A DNA stretch of 64,000 nucleotides from Streptomyces sp. NBC_00442 (GCF_036014195.1 NZ_CP107918.1:186001-250000), one strand, 5' to 3'. Positions 16,405 to 25,612 are shown, numbered from the stretch's first letter. The notes: generated from the letters alone by a model not told the origin. Numbers and translations are program-made.

Positions 16405-17067
16405 ATGCCGGTGATCTGCGTCGGAGGCATGATCGGGATCGGCAAGACGAGCGTGGCCGAACTGCTCGCCAAGGAGCTGGGCAGCGAAGTCTTCTACGAG
16501 AGCGTGGACGACAACCCGATCCTGCCGCTGTTCTACACGGCGAGCCCCGCGGAGATCCAGGCCAAGCGCTACCCCTTCCTGCTCCAGCTCTACTTCCTGC
16601 AGACACGATTCGCCTCGATCAAGCAGGCGTACAAGCAGAGCGACAACATCCTCGACCGGTCCATCTACGAGGACTGGTACTTCGCCAAGGTCAACCACGA
16701 CCTCGGCCGGATCAGCTCCCTCGAAATGCAGGTGTACGAGGGGCTGCTCGGCGAGATGATGCGCGAGATCGACGAACTCCCCTACCGCAAGGCTCCCGAC
16801 CTCATGGTCTACCTGAGGGCCGACTTCGATACGGTGCTGCACCGGATCGGGCTGCGGGGCCGCGACTTCGAGCAGGACGAGGCCCTCGTCGAGTACTACC
16901 GGACCCTGTGGTCGGGCTACGACGACTGGGTGCACACGCACTATTCGGCGAGCGATGTTCTCGTGATCGACATGAACCACACCGACGTGGTGGGCAACCC
17001 CGACGACGCGGCCCGGGTGGTCCGCGAAGTCAAGGACGCCCTGGCGACCAGCGCACACCGAGGCTGA
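16405..17067 (+). CDS. Deoxynucleoside kinase (dNK/dGK family)
   Basis: 220 residues from ATG 16405, preceded by agggagaagcgagg. The N-terminal P-loop is GGMIGIGKTSVAELLA. The family signature DRSIYEDWYFAK (the E/D-R-S motif that binds the deoxynucleoside) and the lid region LRGRDFEQDE follow. The length matches bacterial deoxyadenosine/deoxyguanosine kinases. It phosphorylates deoxynucleosides with ATP in the nucleotide salvage pathway, in the cytoplasm. The exact base preference cannot be read off. It stands alone, convergent with the DUF4097 gene and separated from it by a hairpin. Confidence 0.92.
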   Translation: MPVICVGGMIGIGKTSVAELLAKELGSEVFYESVDDNPILPLFYTASPAEIQAKRYPFLLQLYFLQTRFASIKQAYKQSDNILDRSIYEDWYFAKVNHDLGRISSLEMQVYEGLLGEMMREIDELPYRKAPDLMVYLRADFDTVLHRIGLRGRDFEQDEALVEYYRTLWSGYDDWVHTHYSASDVLVIDMNHTDVVGNPDDAARVVREVKDALATSAHRG

Positions 17068-17127
17068 TACGGGGCGCACGCGCGGACGGTACATGCGCGG
17101 CGGGAGTCGCGCGGGCGGTGCCGGCAC

Positions 17128-17169
17128 GGTCGGCTGCCGCCCATGGCCCTGCGCGACCGGCAGCCGACC
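17128..17169. terminator. Hairpin between convergent genes
   Basis: Perfect 12-bp stem (17128-17139 with 17158-17169) and an 18-base loop in the gap between the kinase stop (17067) and the DUF4097 stop (17195). It can serve both strands. Confidence 0.65.
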
Positions 17170-17194
17170 TCGTTGGTGTACCGAGCACACACGC

Positions 17195-17890
17195 TCACAG
17201 GCTGCGCGCGGTGATGTCGCCGCAGGCGGTCGTCGCGCGGATGTTCAGGGCGGCCGCAGCGCCTTCGGTGTTCCTGAGCGCGTTGCTGACGCGGCCGTAG
17301 GACGTGCCCGCGTCCAGCGTCGCCGAGGCACCCTGGGCGGCGCCGACCGTGATCGCCCCGTAAGCGGTGTTCAGGGTGAGGGCACCCCGCGCGGCCTCGG
17401 TGATGTGGATGTCGCCCGCCGCCACGGTGATGTCACCGTCGCCGACGAGGCGGCCGACCCGGACGTCCCCGGCGTGGACGTTCAGCCGAAGCGTTGCGGC
17501 CTCCTCGATGTGAGCGGCGCCGTGGGCCCCGTCGAAGGTGACGTCGCCGAGGGGCCCGGTCGTGCGGAACTCGGCCGCACCCGCCGTGGCCACGACGCCC
17601 GAGCCAGCCGGGAGCCGCACGGACACGTCCAGTGCGCCCGAGGCGCCGAAGTACTGGTTCTTCACCGGGGTTTCGATCCGCAGGACCCCGTCCGCGAACA
17701 CGACCGTGGTCTGGGCCGCGGCCTGCACGTCGCGTCCCTTTGCGGCGTCCGCGGGCTTGACCTCGACGGTCACGTCGGCCTGTGCGGCGGCGGTCACCCG
17801 GACCCGGCCGGCCGGGATGTCCAGAACGGCGGTGACGGGGGCGGTGGTGGAGAAGGTGGAGGTGGAGGTGGAGGTGGTGAGCTTCTGCAT
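17195..17890 (-). CDS. DUF4097-type beta-strand repeat protein
   Basis: 231 residues from ATG 17890. After a Thr/Ser-rich start (MQKLTTSTSTSTFSTTAP) the whole protein is short beta strands separated by Gly/Asp turns: RVRVTAAAQADVTVEV, GDVRVGRLVGDGDITV, GDIHITEA, YGAITVGAAQG. This is the regular pattern of DUF4097/adhesin-like beta-helix proteins. There is no signal peptide or membrane segment, so it should be cytoplasmic. Such proteins are frequent in Streptomyces, and some are linked to sigma or anti-sigma genes, but the function is not established. No partner gene adjoins it. Confidence 0.85.
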   Translation of the reverse strand: MQKLTTSTSTSTFSTTAPVTAVLDIPAGRVRVTAAAQADVTVEVKPADAAKGRDVQAAAQTTVVFADGVLRIETPVKNQYFGASGALDVSVRLPAGSGVVATAGAAEFRTTGPLGDVTFDGAHGAAHIEEAATLRLNVHAGDVRVGRLVGDGDITVAAGDIHITEAARGALTLNTAYGAITVGAAQGASATLDAGTSYGRVSNALRNTEGAAAALNIRATTACGDITARSL

Positions 17891-18005
17891 GACTGACTCC
17901 GAGCGTCTCGTTGTCTTTCGCGGTGTGCGGCTTGTCCGCCGCGTTGTGCTGCAGACAATGCGCGGCACGGGTTTCAGTCGGGCATCACTGCGGATTCAGT
18001 CGGAT

Positions 18006-18704
18006 TCAGCCGGGTCCAGCCGCGTCATGCCGGCCCGGATCCGGCAGGTGCCCCAGGTGCCCCAGGTGCCCCTCGACACGCTCACGCAGAAGGAGGTGGG
18101 CCTCCCAGCGACGCGGCAGCGGGCCCGGCGGCCCTTGGACGACGCGAGCGGCGGTGACACTCTCGCCGTCCTGGAGGTGAGAAACACGCTCGAGGCACCT
18201 GCTCGTGAACCGCTGCACCGCCATGAATACCGACGCCCGCTCGTCTCGCGCGGCGCGATCGGGGACGTGTTCACCGTGCTCGGGCCGAGTGGGCAGAAAG
18301 TTCGCATCGACCGGATGCTCCACGAGGCCCAACTCACCGCAGATCCGCTCCACGCGAGCCGGGAAGGAGTCCAGGACAAGATCCCATCGGGCGGCCTCGC
18401 GAAGCAGTGCTGCAGGATCCAGCCGTAGCTCCACGAAGTACCGGTAGATGTCTGCCCTGTCATTTCCCTGCTGCCATGGGGGCGCCTCCTCATCGCCACC
18501 GTCCCGGCGGCCACCGCCCACAGCCACAACGGACACCTGGCGGGCTTCATGAGCCAGTAGGCATGGATCAGCAAAGGACCGACTGCCCTGGGGAGTGGCC
18601 ACCGACCCACCAATGACCAGCCAGTTGTCGTCGTAGGAGTCGCCCCGGACCGCGGCGAACCGATAGCGCAGCGGACGGAGCTCGACACTGCTCGCGTGAT
18701 CCCC
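18006..18704 (-). pseudogene. Decayed WapI-type immunity protein gene
   Basis: Reading the minus strand from 18704, an open frame gives VELRPLRYRFAAVRGDSYDD, then NWLVIGGSVATPQG and SFADPCLLAHEAR. These are the typical N-terminal blocks of WapI-family immunity proteins as I recall them. The frame has no start codon before an upstream TGA at 18705-18707, except a GTG at 18602 that would drop these blocks. After HEAR the expected continuation (CPLWLWAVAAGTVA) appears in another frame. Then the first frame resumes with APPWQQGNDRADIYRYFVEL and LREAARWDLVLDSFPAR, skipping about 30-40 expected residues. I read this as a gene with a lost start, an internal deletion and a frameshift. Family assignment is from memory and moderate. 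Confidence 0.5.
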
Positions 18705-18746
18705 TCAGAAGCACTGCCACGGGATGCCGCGGCCCGGATGCGTGAT

Positions 18747-19436
18747 TCAGGAACCTACGGAGGACTGCCGGACATCGTGCTCGGCCCTGTCCAGCCATTT
18801 GGTGAACCAGCCGCTGAAGGTGACGGGCTTGCCCTCCGCGTCGACGAGGGGCTCAAGATCCGCGTCGTCCGCTCGGGGATCGGACCACATAGTGCCGCGG
18901 TGGGAGCCGCTGATGACCAGCCAGTCGCGCTGAGCACAGCCGCGGTCGCAGATCACGATGGCGCCGGCGGTGCGCTCGGGGTTGAACATGACGGCTTCCC
19001 ATCGTTCATCCCACGCCTCGATGGCGGTATCGAAGTCCTCGATTTCCTCGAAGTCCTCCTCCTCGGGACGCTCGGCCAACAGCCGTTCGAGGACCTCTGG
19101 GTCCGGGCCCTTGTCGGGGAACGGTTCAGCAAGCTTGGACAGATCGGCCAGGTCGGCACCGTCGCCCTCCCAGCGCCAGCGGCCCTGAATGCGTCGCACG
19201 GGAAAGACGCCATAGGACGGCCCCGCGCCCCCGGCGGCGACCGTCGCGAGGTAGTCCCGGTACTCCGAGGGCAGCCGCACGCCTATCTGGCCTTCCAACT
19301 CGACGATCTCGTCCTCGCCAAGCGGATCCTCGAGCATCCACCGATGACCGAGTGTCCCGAACACCTTCTGGCTCGCCGGGAGCGTGCTCAGCTCCACGAT
19401 CCGCTTCCTCACTCCGGCCCAATCCAGATCAACCAT
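18747..19436 (-). CDS. SMI1/KNR4 (SUKH) family immunity-like protein
   Basis: 229 residues from ATG 19436; an in-frame ATG at 19463 would add nine residues. SUKH-fold signatures are present: LGHRWMLEDPLGEDEIVELE, then VRLPSEYRDYLATVAAGGAG and PSYGVFPV. Later there is the conserved ICDRGCAQRDWLVISG segment and a C-terminal FSGWFTKWLDRAE. SUKH proteins are classic immunity proteins for contact-dependent and polymorphic toxins, but many are orphan. No toxin gene is visible within the window next to it; the only related neighbour is the decayed immunity gene 40 bases downstream. It could protect against toxins of competitor strains or have an unrelated regulatory role. Confidence 0.88.
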   Translation of the reverse strand: MVDLDWAGVRKRIVELSTLPASQKVFGTLGHRWMLEDPLGEDEIVELEGQIGVRLPSEYRDYLATVAAGGAGPSYGVFPVRRIQGRWRWEGDGADLADLSKLAEPFPDKGPDPEVLERLLAERPEEEDFEEIEDFDTAIEAWDERWEAVMFNPERTAGAIVICDRGCAQRDWLVISGSHRGTMWSDPRADDADLEPLVDAEGKPVTFSGWFTKWLDRAEHDVRQSSVGS

Positions 19437-19481
19437 GCGGCGACCCTGTTCCGCCCCTCCCATGGACCCCCGACGCCCCCT

Positions 19482-19886
19482 CTACGCAGGAGACTGGGCG
19501 GGCCTGGCGTCGGAGCTGAGCACCCACAGGTGACCGAACGGATCCCGCACCCTGCCCTGTCGCTTGCCATAGGGGCGGTCCTCCACCGCGACGACGATTC
19601 CGCCGCCGAGCTGGGCCATGCGCTCCGCGGTCGCCGCCGGATCGGGCAGGTCGATCGTGAGCAGGACGGGTGAGCCGCCCACCGTCAGCGGGTCGTGCCA
19701 GCCCCACTCCTCGACGCTCTGCGCGAGCGCGAACGCCCCGGCGCCGAGGGACAGTTGGGCGTGCACCACGAGCCCGTGGTCGTCGGTCACCCGCTCTGTC
19801 AGGGTGGCTCCGAGTGCCTCGACGTAGAAGTCGATCGCGGCGTCGGGATCGCGGACGAGGAGCTTGGGCTGAAATTCACTGGTCAT
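19482..19886 (-). CDS. VOC (glyoxalase/bleomycin-resistance fold) protein
   Basis: 134 residues from ATG 19886. VOC fold pattern: QPKLLVRDPDAAIDFYVEAL (first beta-alpha unit), GAFALAQS, then PVLLTIDLPDPAATAERMAQ, GGGIVVAVEDRPYGKRQGRV and DPFGHLWVLSS, the usual metal-side ending. Members bind metal ions or sequester drugs; the substrate here is unknown. The gene overlaps the 3' end of the AraC-type regulator by 11 bases and is co-transcribed with it, which suggests that the regulator and VOC protein work on the same compound. Confidence 0.9.
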   Translation of the reverse strand: MTSEFQPKLLVRDPDAAIDFYVEALGATLTERVTDDHGLVVHAQLSLGAGAFALAQSVEEWGWHDPLTVGGSPVLLTIDLPDPAATAERMAQLGGGIVVAVEDRPYGKRQGRVRDPFGHLWVLSSDARPAQSPA

Positions 19887-20697
19887 GGTTCGAGGGTGGC
19901 GGTGGAGAGCGCCTTCCGCCTTGTAGATTTCGGCCCTCCTCCGCCAGCCAGGCGGTCGGGGTGGTGCACATCAGGTCCTGGAAGTCGCGCACCAGGTGAC
20001 TTTGATCGTGGTACGAGCCCTCTGCCGCGATCTGCGCCCAGGATGCGGCTCCCTGTCCCGTGCGGCCCACGACGGCGCCGAGCCGGGCGATCCGAGAGGC
20101 GAACTTCGGGCCGATCCCCATCGCGTCGCCCATGACCTGCCGCAGCCGGCGCGGGCCGAGGTGGACCTGTCGTGCGAGCTCCTCCACGGAGAGCTGGCCG
20201 TGGCTCGCGCGTATGGCCTTCAGCGCCTCGATCGCGTACGGGGAGAACTCGGGCTCGGCGGCCCGCGCCAGACGGTCGAGGAGCCTGCGGCGCATGAGCG
20301 GAGCCCGTTGATCGGCCGGCAGGGCGGCCAGTTCCTCGCTCAGAAGGCCGAGCCAGGGCAGGAGTTCACCGGCGTCGACCCCGCCCGCGTCCACTTCGTC
20401 GAGCGGGATGCCGGTCAGTCGTTGAGTGGCCCAGGGTGCGAGTTCCGCGTACACCGTGGGCTGGCCCGGACGGAGGGTGAGGGAGGGCGTGGCCGTGCCG
20501 GGTCGCATCATGCCGGTCACCACGGCCTGAACGCGCCAGGCGCGGCCGGCGTAGCCGATGTCGAGGGGGCTCCCGAGACTGACGACCAGGCGTGAGCGCA
20601 GTAGGGGAACGGCTCGGTGCAGGCGAGGGGGTCCGGTGTGCTCGCTGGCGAAGACCGCGCCCATGCCGACCGCCCGACAAGCCTGACTCAGCTCCAC
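19876..20697 (-). CDS. AraC-family transcriptional regulator
   Basis: 273 residues from ATG 20697. The N-terminal 120 residues form a sensor-like region without a clear family. The C-terminal part is an AraC-type double helix-turn-helix: QLSVEELARQVHLGPRRLRQVM (first HTH), SRIARLGAVV, then ASWAQIAAEGSYHDQSHLVR and DFQDLMCTTPTAWL, the characteristic second HTH. A Pro/Ser/Asn tail overlaps the VOC gene start. It likely activates the downstream VOC gene, or itself, in response to a small molecule. Confidence 0.88.
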   Translation of the reverse strand: MELSQACRAVGMGAVFASEHTGPPRLHRAVPLLRSRLVVSLGSPLDIGYAGRAWRVQAVVTGMMRPGTATPSLTLRPGQPTVYAELAPWATQRLTGIPLDEVDAGGVDAGELLPWLGLLSEELAALPADQRAPLMRRRLLDRLARAAEPEFSPYAIEALKAIRASHGQLSVEELARQVHLGPRRLRQVMGDAMGIGPKFASRIARLGAVVGRTGQGAASWAQIAAEGSYHDQSHLVRDFQDLMCTTPTAWLAEEGRNLQGGRRSPPPPSNHDQ

Positions 20698-20881
20698 GGC
20701 ACCAGTCTCTCACCGGCGCGTGCCTCCGACGACGCGGCCGACCGGCAGGCCGGATGCACGATGACGCGACCATGCCGTACGCGGCTCATGGACAGGTGCG
20801 GAATGGTTCCAGAGACAGCGAGTGGTGTTACGGGCCGTGACCGTTGTGGCGGGTCCGTGCCGTGCGCCAGTATGTGTGGAC

Positions 20882-21313
20882 ATGAGCGAGATCTCCGACC
20901 TGGTCGCCCTCCTCGGACTCGAACCGCATCCGGAAGGCGGGTGGTTCCGGGAGACGTGGCGCACCGGACCGAGCGCCGTTCCGGACGGCTATCCGGGGCG
21001 GCGCCCCTTCGCGACCGGCATCTACTTCCTGCTGCATCCCGGCGAAGCCTCCCGCTGGCATCGGGTGCGCTCGGACGAGCTGTGGCTGTGGCATCGGGGC
21101 GGCCCGCTGACGCTCCGCCTCGGTGGCGGCGCGGCCACCCCGGGGACGGAGTCGGTCGCCGTGCTGGGACCCGACATCGCATCCGGGCAGCTGCCCCAGC
21201 TCCTGGTGCCGGCCGGCGCGTGGCAGTCCGCCGAGCCGGTCGGCGCCGAGCCGGTCCTGTTGTCCTGCGTCGTGGCACCAGGCTTCGACTTCGAGGACTT
21301 CGAAATGCCGTAA
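20882..21313 (+). CDS. Cupin-fold protein (DUF985)
   Basis: 143 residues from ATG 20882. DUF985 cupin signatures: LLGLEPHPEGGWFRETWR at the start, TGIYFLLHPGEASRWHRVRS (metal His cluster), ELWLWHRGGPLTL and the closing LLSCVVAPGFDFEDFEM. The HPEGGWFRET and RWH-x-ELW-x-H motifs are the family hallmark. Members are stand-alone cupins of unknown function, probably metal-binding and possibly sugar-related. Divergent from the AraC gene. A tandem repeat begins exactly at its stop codon. Confidence 0.93.
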   Translation: MSEISDLVALLGLEPHPEGGWFRETWRTGPSAVPDGYPGRRPFATGIYFLLHPGEASRWHRVRSDELWLWHRGGPLTLRLGGGAATPGTESVAVLGPDIASGQLPQLLVPAGAWQSAEPVGAEPVLLSCVVAPGFDFEDFEMP

Positions 21314-21347
21314 AAGCTGTAAAGGCTGTAAAGGCTGTAAAGGCTGT
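21311..21347 (+). repeat. Four copies of a 9-bp tandem repeat at the cupin stop codon
   Basis: taaaagctg followed by three copies of taaaggctg. Every unit begins with TAA, so the cupin stop is repeated in frame. An imperfect GC-rich hairpin (about 21492-21533) further on may end transcription between the convergent genes. Confidence 0.85.
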
Positions 21348-21568
21348 ACGTCCGTGCATGCCGTAGGTTCCCCGTTGCGGGTGATGTCGCGGCGGCGCTC
21401 CGCCGCCCCCGCCACCCAGCGTTCGGCGCCCCGGGCCGGCCGGGCCGCCGCGAGAGGGCGGGTTTGTGGCCCGCCGCTCTCGTGGCGCTGCCCCGGCCCG
21501 CGGGGGTGGCGTCATGCCGGCTCCGCGGGGCCGGGCCGCGGATGTTCAGCGCGGGCGCTGACGGGTCC

Positions 21569-22009
21569 TCAGCGGACGTGCACCGTCACCACGTCCGAGG
21601 CGTGCAGGCGAACGGGCTTCTGGTCGTGCTTGCTGGTCAGGCCGTACAGGACCGCGCGGAATCGCAGATCGCCACCGCGTGCCGACGTGCCCTGAGCGGT
21701 GACCCGCGCGTCTCCCTTGGCGGGGGTGCTGCACGTCTCCTGGTGCCACCCTTCGCCGAAGCCGTTCTCCTCCACGCACAGCTGGTGCAGGTATCCGGCG
21801 CTGTCGTCGCCGCCGTGCGCCGTGACGGTGATGGTCTTGCCGACCTGAACGGTGTGCGGGGCTGTGATCTCCACCGCGCCCTTGGCGAAGGCCGGCGCGA
21901 CGGCCAGCGACACGGAGGCAAGACCCAGCGCCCCGATCACAGCCACCCGGCCGGCGCGCGCCTTCATCCCGCTCTTGCCGCTCGTGCCGCTGGTGTTCGT
22001 CCTGGTCAT
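21569..22009 (-). CDS. Secreted protein of unknown function
   Basis: 146 residues from ATG 22009, with ggaaggggaag upstream. A clear Sec signal peptide spans roughly residues 16-42: basic KARAGRVA, a hydrophobic core (VIGALGLASVSLAV) and a cleavage site APAFA/KG. The mature part of about 105 residues is beta-rich (TVQVGKTITVTAHGGDD, FRAVLYGLTS, SDVVTVHVR) with two cysteines that could form a disulfide. It looks like a small immunoglobulin-like extracellular domain. I do not recognise a family. It is followed upstream by the MMPL transporter on the same strand, 215 bases away. Confidence 0.82.
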   Translation of the reverse strand: MTRTNTSGTSGKSGMKARAGRVAVIGALGLASVSLAVAPAFAKGAVEITAPHTVQVGKTITVTAHGGDDSAGYLHQLCVEENGFGEGWHQETCSTPAKGDARVTAQGTSARGGDLRFRAVLYGLTSKHDQKPVRLHASDVVTVHVR

Positions 22010-22224
22010 GCACTTCCCCTTCCACGGATGTCGACGGAGCCCCGCGGACGGTGAGGTCCGCCCCGTCGCGAAGGCGCCCAACGCGCCTTGCCGTCCTGCC
22101 AGATGGGCCTGCGGGACCGCCCGTTGCGGTGCCGCCCGCGTCGTTACGAATTCACGACAAAACCCGCCGGTCCGGGGCCGATCCGGCCAAGGCTCATCAA
22201 TTGCTCGGCCCGGTGGGCCGGAGG

Positions 22225-24426
22225 CTACGCAACGGTCTCCGTCGGCGCCTCGTGCGGGCCTTCGGGGTCGAGCCGCGGAAGCACACGGTCCAGCCAGCCG
22301 GGGATCCACCAATTGGTGCGTCCGAACAGGTACATGGTCGCCGGGACGAGCAGCAGGCGCACGACCGTCGCGTCGAGGATGACGCTGACGCCGAGCCCGA
22401 GAGCCAGCATCTTCACGACGACGTTCGGCGAGAGCATGAACGCGAGGAACACGCTGGTCATGATGAGGGCCGCACAGGTGATGACGCGGGCCGTCGCGGC
22501 AAGACCGGTGGCGACGGCCAGGTGGTTGTCGGCGCGGTGCAGCCAGGTCTCGCGGATGCGGGCCAGCAGGAAGACCTCGTAGTCCATGGAGAGGCCGAAG
22601 ATGATGGCGAACATCATCATCGGCACGTACGACTCGATCGGTACCTTCTCCGAAACACCGACCAGGTCGCCGCCCCAGCCCCACTGGAAGACGGCGACCA
22701 CGACGCCGTACGCGGCGGCGATGGAGAACAGGTTCAGCACGGCGGCCTTGAGCGCCACCAGGGGGCTGCGGAACACGCAGAGCAGCAGGACGAACGCGGC
22801 GGCGACGACCACGCCGATGATCAGCGGGAGTTTCGAGACGAGGGTGTCGGTGAAGGTCTGGCCCGACACGGTGGGGCCGGTGACGTAGCTGGTCGCGCCG
22901 GTGCCGGCCAGCGCGTGCGGCACGGTGTCGTCCTCAAGGGTGTGGATCAGGTCGGTGGTGGCCTGGTCCTGCGGACCGGTGGCCGGGACGACCGTACTGA
23001 CCAGGAGGGCGTGGTCGGGGCTCGGCTTCGGGGGCGTCACCGACGCGACGCCGTGCACGGTCGACAGGTCGTGCTGCAGGGTGTTGGCGAGGGTCTGGCT
23101 CTGTGCCGGGTCGGCGGCCTGCTGGCTGTCGAGCCGGGTGACGACCGTGACCGGGCCGTTGGCGCCGGGCCCGAAGCCCTCGGTGATGAGGTCGTAGGCG
23201 CGCCGGTCGGTGCTGGTGGTGGGTTCGGCGCCGGCGTCGATGTGACCGAGGTGCATCGAGCCCACCGGGATGGCGAGGATCCCGAGCACGGCCAGGCCGC
23301 CGATGAGGAAGAGCCACGGCCGGCGGCCGACCTTGGCCGCCCAGCGGTGCCATACGTCGTTGGTGCCGGTGGGCTCGGCGACCGGCGTACGGACGTGCAG
23401 GCGGTCGATGCGTCGGCCGAGAAGCCCCAGGAGGGCGGGAGTCAGTGTGACGGACGCCGCCGCGGCGACGATCACGGTCAGCCCGGCCGCGGCGCCCAGG
23501 GTTCCGATGAAGCTCATACCGGAGACGTACAGTCCGGCGAGTGCCATGGCCACGGTCGCTGCGGCCACCAGGACCGAGCGCCCGCTGGTGGCCACGGTCC
23601 GGCCGACCGCGTCCGTGGGTTCCGCGCCTTCCTGGAGGAGTGCGCGGTAGCGGGTGGACAGGAAGAGCGCGTAGTCGATGCCGACGCCCAGGCCCATCAT
23701 CGCGGCCAGGGTCGGGGCGGCCTGCCCGAAGCTGAACTGGGAGGCCAGCAGGCCGAGGCCGCCGAGGCCGACGACAAGCCCCACCACCGCGGTCACCAGC
23801 GGCAGTCCGGACGCGGCCACGCTGCCGAAGCCGATCAGCAGCACCAGTACGGCGACGCCGAGGCCGATGGCCTCCGAGGTGAGGTCGGCGGCCTTCGGCG
23901 CGGCCAGCTGGCCCAGCGGATCGCCGTAGTCGACGCTCACGTGGTCGGAGCGCAGCGGCTGGACGGCGTCGTCGACCTTGCCGACGTACGCGTGGTCGAA
24001 GCCGGCCGGGTTGCTGGTGAACGTGACGTTGATCTGAGCGATGGTGCCCTTGGCCGAGACCGCGCCGGGTGTCGTGAGCGGGTTGCTCACGGCGGTGACG
24101 TCCGGCAGCTGCTGCAGGTTCTTCACGGCGGCGGCGACGGCCGCCTGGTGGTCGGCGACCGAGCCCTGATCCGACTTGATCACGATCGGCGCCGAGGTTC
24201 CCGATGTGACGCCGTGCGCCTTGAGCAGGTCGGCGCCGGTCTGGGTGCTGGTGCCGGGCAGCGAGAAGCTGTCGGCGAAACTGCCTCCCCAGCGCCGGTC
24301 GGCCACCGTGCACGCGACGAGCAGGACCAGCCAGAGGATGACGATCCGCCAGGCGTGCGTGGCGCACCAGCGTCCCAGGCGGTGCAGCCGTCCGGTGCCA
24401 CCGTCGGCGGCCGATGCGTTCTTCAT
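22225..24426 (-). CDS. MMPL-family RND transporter
   Basis: 733 residues from ATG 24426, the usual length for actinobacterial MMPL proteins. There are two RND repeats, each with one membrane helix, a large extracytoplasmic domain and a five-helix bundle. The first helix is HAWRIVILWLVLLVACTVA. The second-repeat charged/Tyr motif is seen in FGLSMDYEVFLLARIRE, and the first-repeat counterpart in GLGVGIDYALFLSTRYR. These GxxxDY motifs carry the proton-relay residues. Members export lipids, siderophores or antibiotics using the proton gradient. No biosynthetic gene adjoins it, so its cargo is unknown. A TetR-type partner was not found nearby. Confidence 0.95.
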   Translation of the reverse strand: MKNASAADGGTGRLHRLGRWCATHAWRIVILWLVLLVACTVADRRWGGSFADSFSLPGTSTQTGADLLKAHGVTSGTSAPIVIKSDQGSVADHQAAVAAAVKNLQQLPDVTAVSNPLTTPGAVSAKGTIAQINVTFTSNPAGFDHAYVGKVDDAVQPLRSDHVSVDYGDPLGQLAAPKAADLTSEAIGLGVAVLVLLIGFGSVAASGLPLVTAVVGLVVGLGGLGLLASQFSFGQAAPTLAAMMGLGVGIDYALFLSTRYRALLQEGAEPTDAVGRTVATSGRSVLVAAATVAMALAGLYVSGMSFIGTLGAAAGLTVIVAAAASVTLTPALLGLLGRRIDRLHVRTPVAEPTGTNDVWHRWAAKVGRRPWLFLIGGLAVLGILAIPVGSMHLGHIDAGAEPTTSTDRRAYDLITEGFGPGANGPVTVVTRLDSQQAADPAQSQTLANTLQHDLSTVHGVASVTPPKPSPDHALLVSTVVPATGPQDQATTDLIHTLEDDTVPHALAGTGATSYVTGPTVSGQTFTDTLVSKLPLIIGVVVAAAFVLLLCVFRSPLVALKAAVLNLFSIAAAYGVVVAVFQWGWGGDLVGVSEKVPIESYVPMMMFAIIFGLSMDYEVFLLARIRETWLHRADNHLAVATGLAATARVITCAALIMTSVFLAFMLSPNVVVKMLALGLGVSVILDATVVRLLLVPATMYLFGRTNWWIPGWLDRVLPRLDPEGPHEAPTETVA

Positions 24427-24739
24427 GGTCGTGACCCTGTCTGCCGGGTGTCCGGTGCCTGTTGGTCTTCCCTGCTGGTCCCAGCGTCAGTCAATGGTCA
24501 TCACTGCGTCCCGTTCTTCGTGCCGCGCTCGGTCACTCGCCTCCACTCTCCGTGCCACCGGGCCCGGACCCTCAGCGTTGCTGGGCCGTACGGGTCATCA
24601 TCGTGCGGCGGTGCGGGGGCGCGGCGTCGGGCGATGTCGGCTGAGCCACTTCCCTTGCGGCCCGCCGCGTTGAACCCTTGGAGCAGTCTTCCGGCCGTGA
24701 CGCTCCACGGTCGGGCGGCCATCCTGAAGGGGGCAGGGC
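24427..24739. other. Divergent promoter region between MMPL and small membrane protein
   Basis: 313 bases without a convincing gene. It must carry the promoters for the leftward MMPL gene and the rightward gene at 24740 (ribosome site aagggggcagg just upstream). No clear palindrome or repeat was seen. Confidence 0.45.
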
Positions 24740-25258
24740 ATGATCGGAACGGTTGTAGCGGGGCTCGCAGGACTGGCCGGTGTGATCCTGGGAGGATGGC
24801 TGTCGATGCGGGGCCAGGACCGCATGGCACAGCGCGAACACGAACGGCAGTGGCGCGACGTGCGACTGCGCTTCTATTACGACTTCTTGGCGGCACACCG
24901 GAAGTACGTGGCGTTCGTTCAGGAGCCGACCGCCCGTATCTCGGCGAAACCCCACCCCCGTTCCCCCGGGCACCTCATGCCACTGTTCGACGAGGCGGGG
25001 CGTCCCTACAAGGAGATGCTGGAAGCCGGGTTCACCGCGATGCGACTCGTCGCCCTCAGCCCCGAGACGGTCGGCACGGCCGTGCGCATGGTCGCGGACG
25101 CACGCCAACTGGCGGCGATGCGTGCCACGTGCAGTGCGACCGAACTGCCGTCGGATGTGTTCCGGAGCCTGTGGGAGGAGGAGCAGCGGTTCCTCAACGC
25201 CATCCGTGGGGAACTGGGGCTCCAGCCGATGGAGCGCGACCCGAACGCCACTCGTTGA
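24740..25258 (+). CDS. Hypothetical protein with N-terminal membrane anchor
   Basis: 172 residues from ATG 24740, after aagggggcagg. Residues 1-22 (MIGTVVAGLAGLAGVILGGW) form a Gly/Val/Ala-rich membrane helix. It is followed by a basic, coiled-coil-like region (RGQDRMAQREHERQWRDVRL) and a helical soluble domain with WEEEQRFLNAIRGEL near the end. This arrangement is common in Streptomyces small proteins often annotated as hypothetical. I do not recognise a function. It is followed by another tiny membrane protein gene. Confidence 0.75.
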   Translation: MIGTVVAGLAGLAGVILGGWLSMRGQDRMAQREHERQWRDVRLRFYYDFLAAHRKYVAFVQEPTARISAKPHPRSPGHLMPLFDEAGRPYKEMLEAGFTAMRLVALSPETVGTAVRMVADARQLAAMRATCSATELPSDVFRSLWEEEQRFLNAIRGELGLQPMERDPNATR

Positions 25259-25411
25259 GTTCCCGCTCACGCCCCGCCTCCTCCGCGCTCGGTGCTGCGC
25301 GCTCGGGCATGCCTGTGGACGCTCCACGTCCTTGCGGCGCCGCCGGGACCCTGCTTGCCTTGGGTGGCCTCGGGGACGGGGAACGACGTCATGACCAGGG
25401 AGGCGGGGAAC

Positions 25412-25612
25412 ATGGTGGGCCTGATACTGCTGGGCGTGCTGGCACTTGTTGTCGGCGGGTGCGTGTGCGTGGTGTGGGCGGGTCGAGGGGGACCGGCCTG
25501 GGTCCGTGGCGTGGCGGCGGTGACGCTCGCCCTCGGCGACGTGGTCCGTGGCTCCGAACGCAGGCGCAAGCGTCGCCGGAGCTTGAACGGGAACCCCAGC
25601 GGCGAGGGCTGA
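25412..25612 (+). CDS. Small membrane protein
   Basis: 66 residues from ATG 25412, chosen because agggaggcgggg lies just upstream; ATG 25391 is an in-frame alternative. One membrane helix (LILLGVLALVVGGCVCVVWA) is followed by a second weakly hydrophobic stretch and a very basic tail (RRRKRRRSLN). Topology N-out/C-in is expected from the positive-inside rule. Its function is unknown. Confidence 0.55.
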   Translation: MVGLILLGVLALVVGGCVCVVWAGRGGPAWVRGVAAVTLALGDVVRGSERRRKRRRSLNGNPSGEG

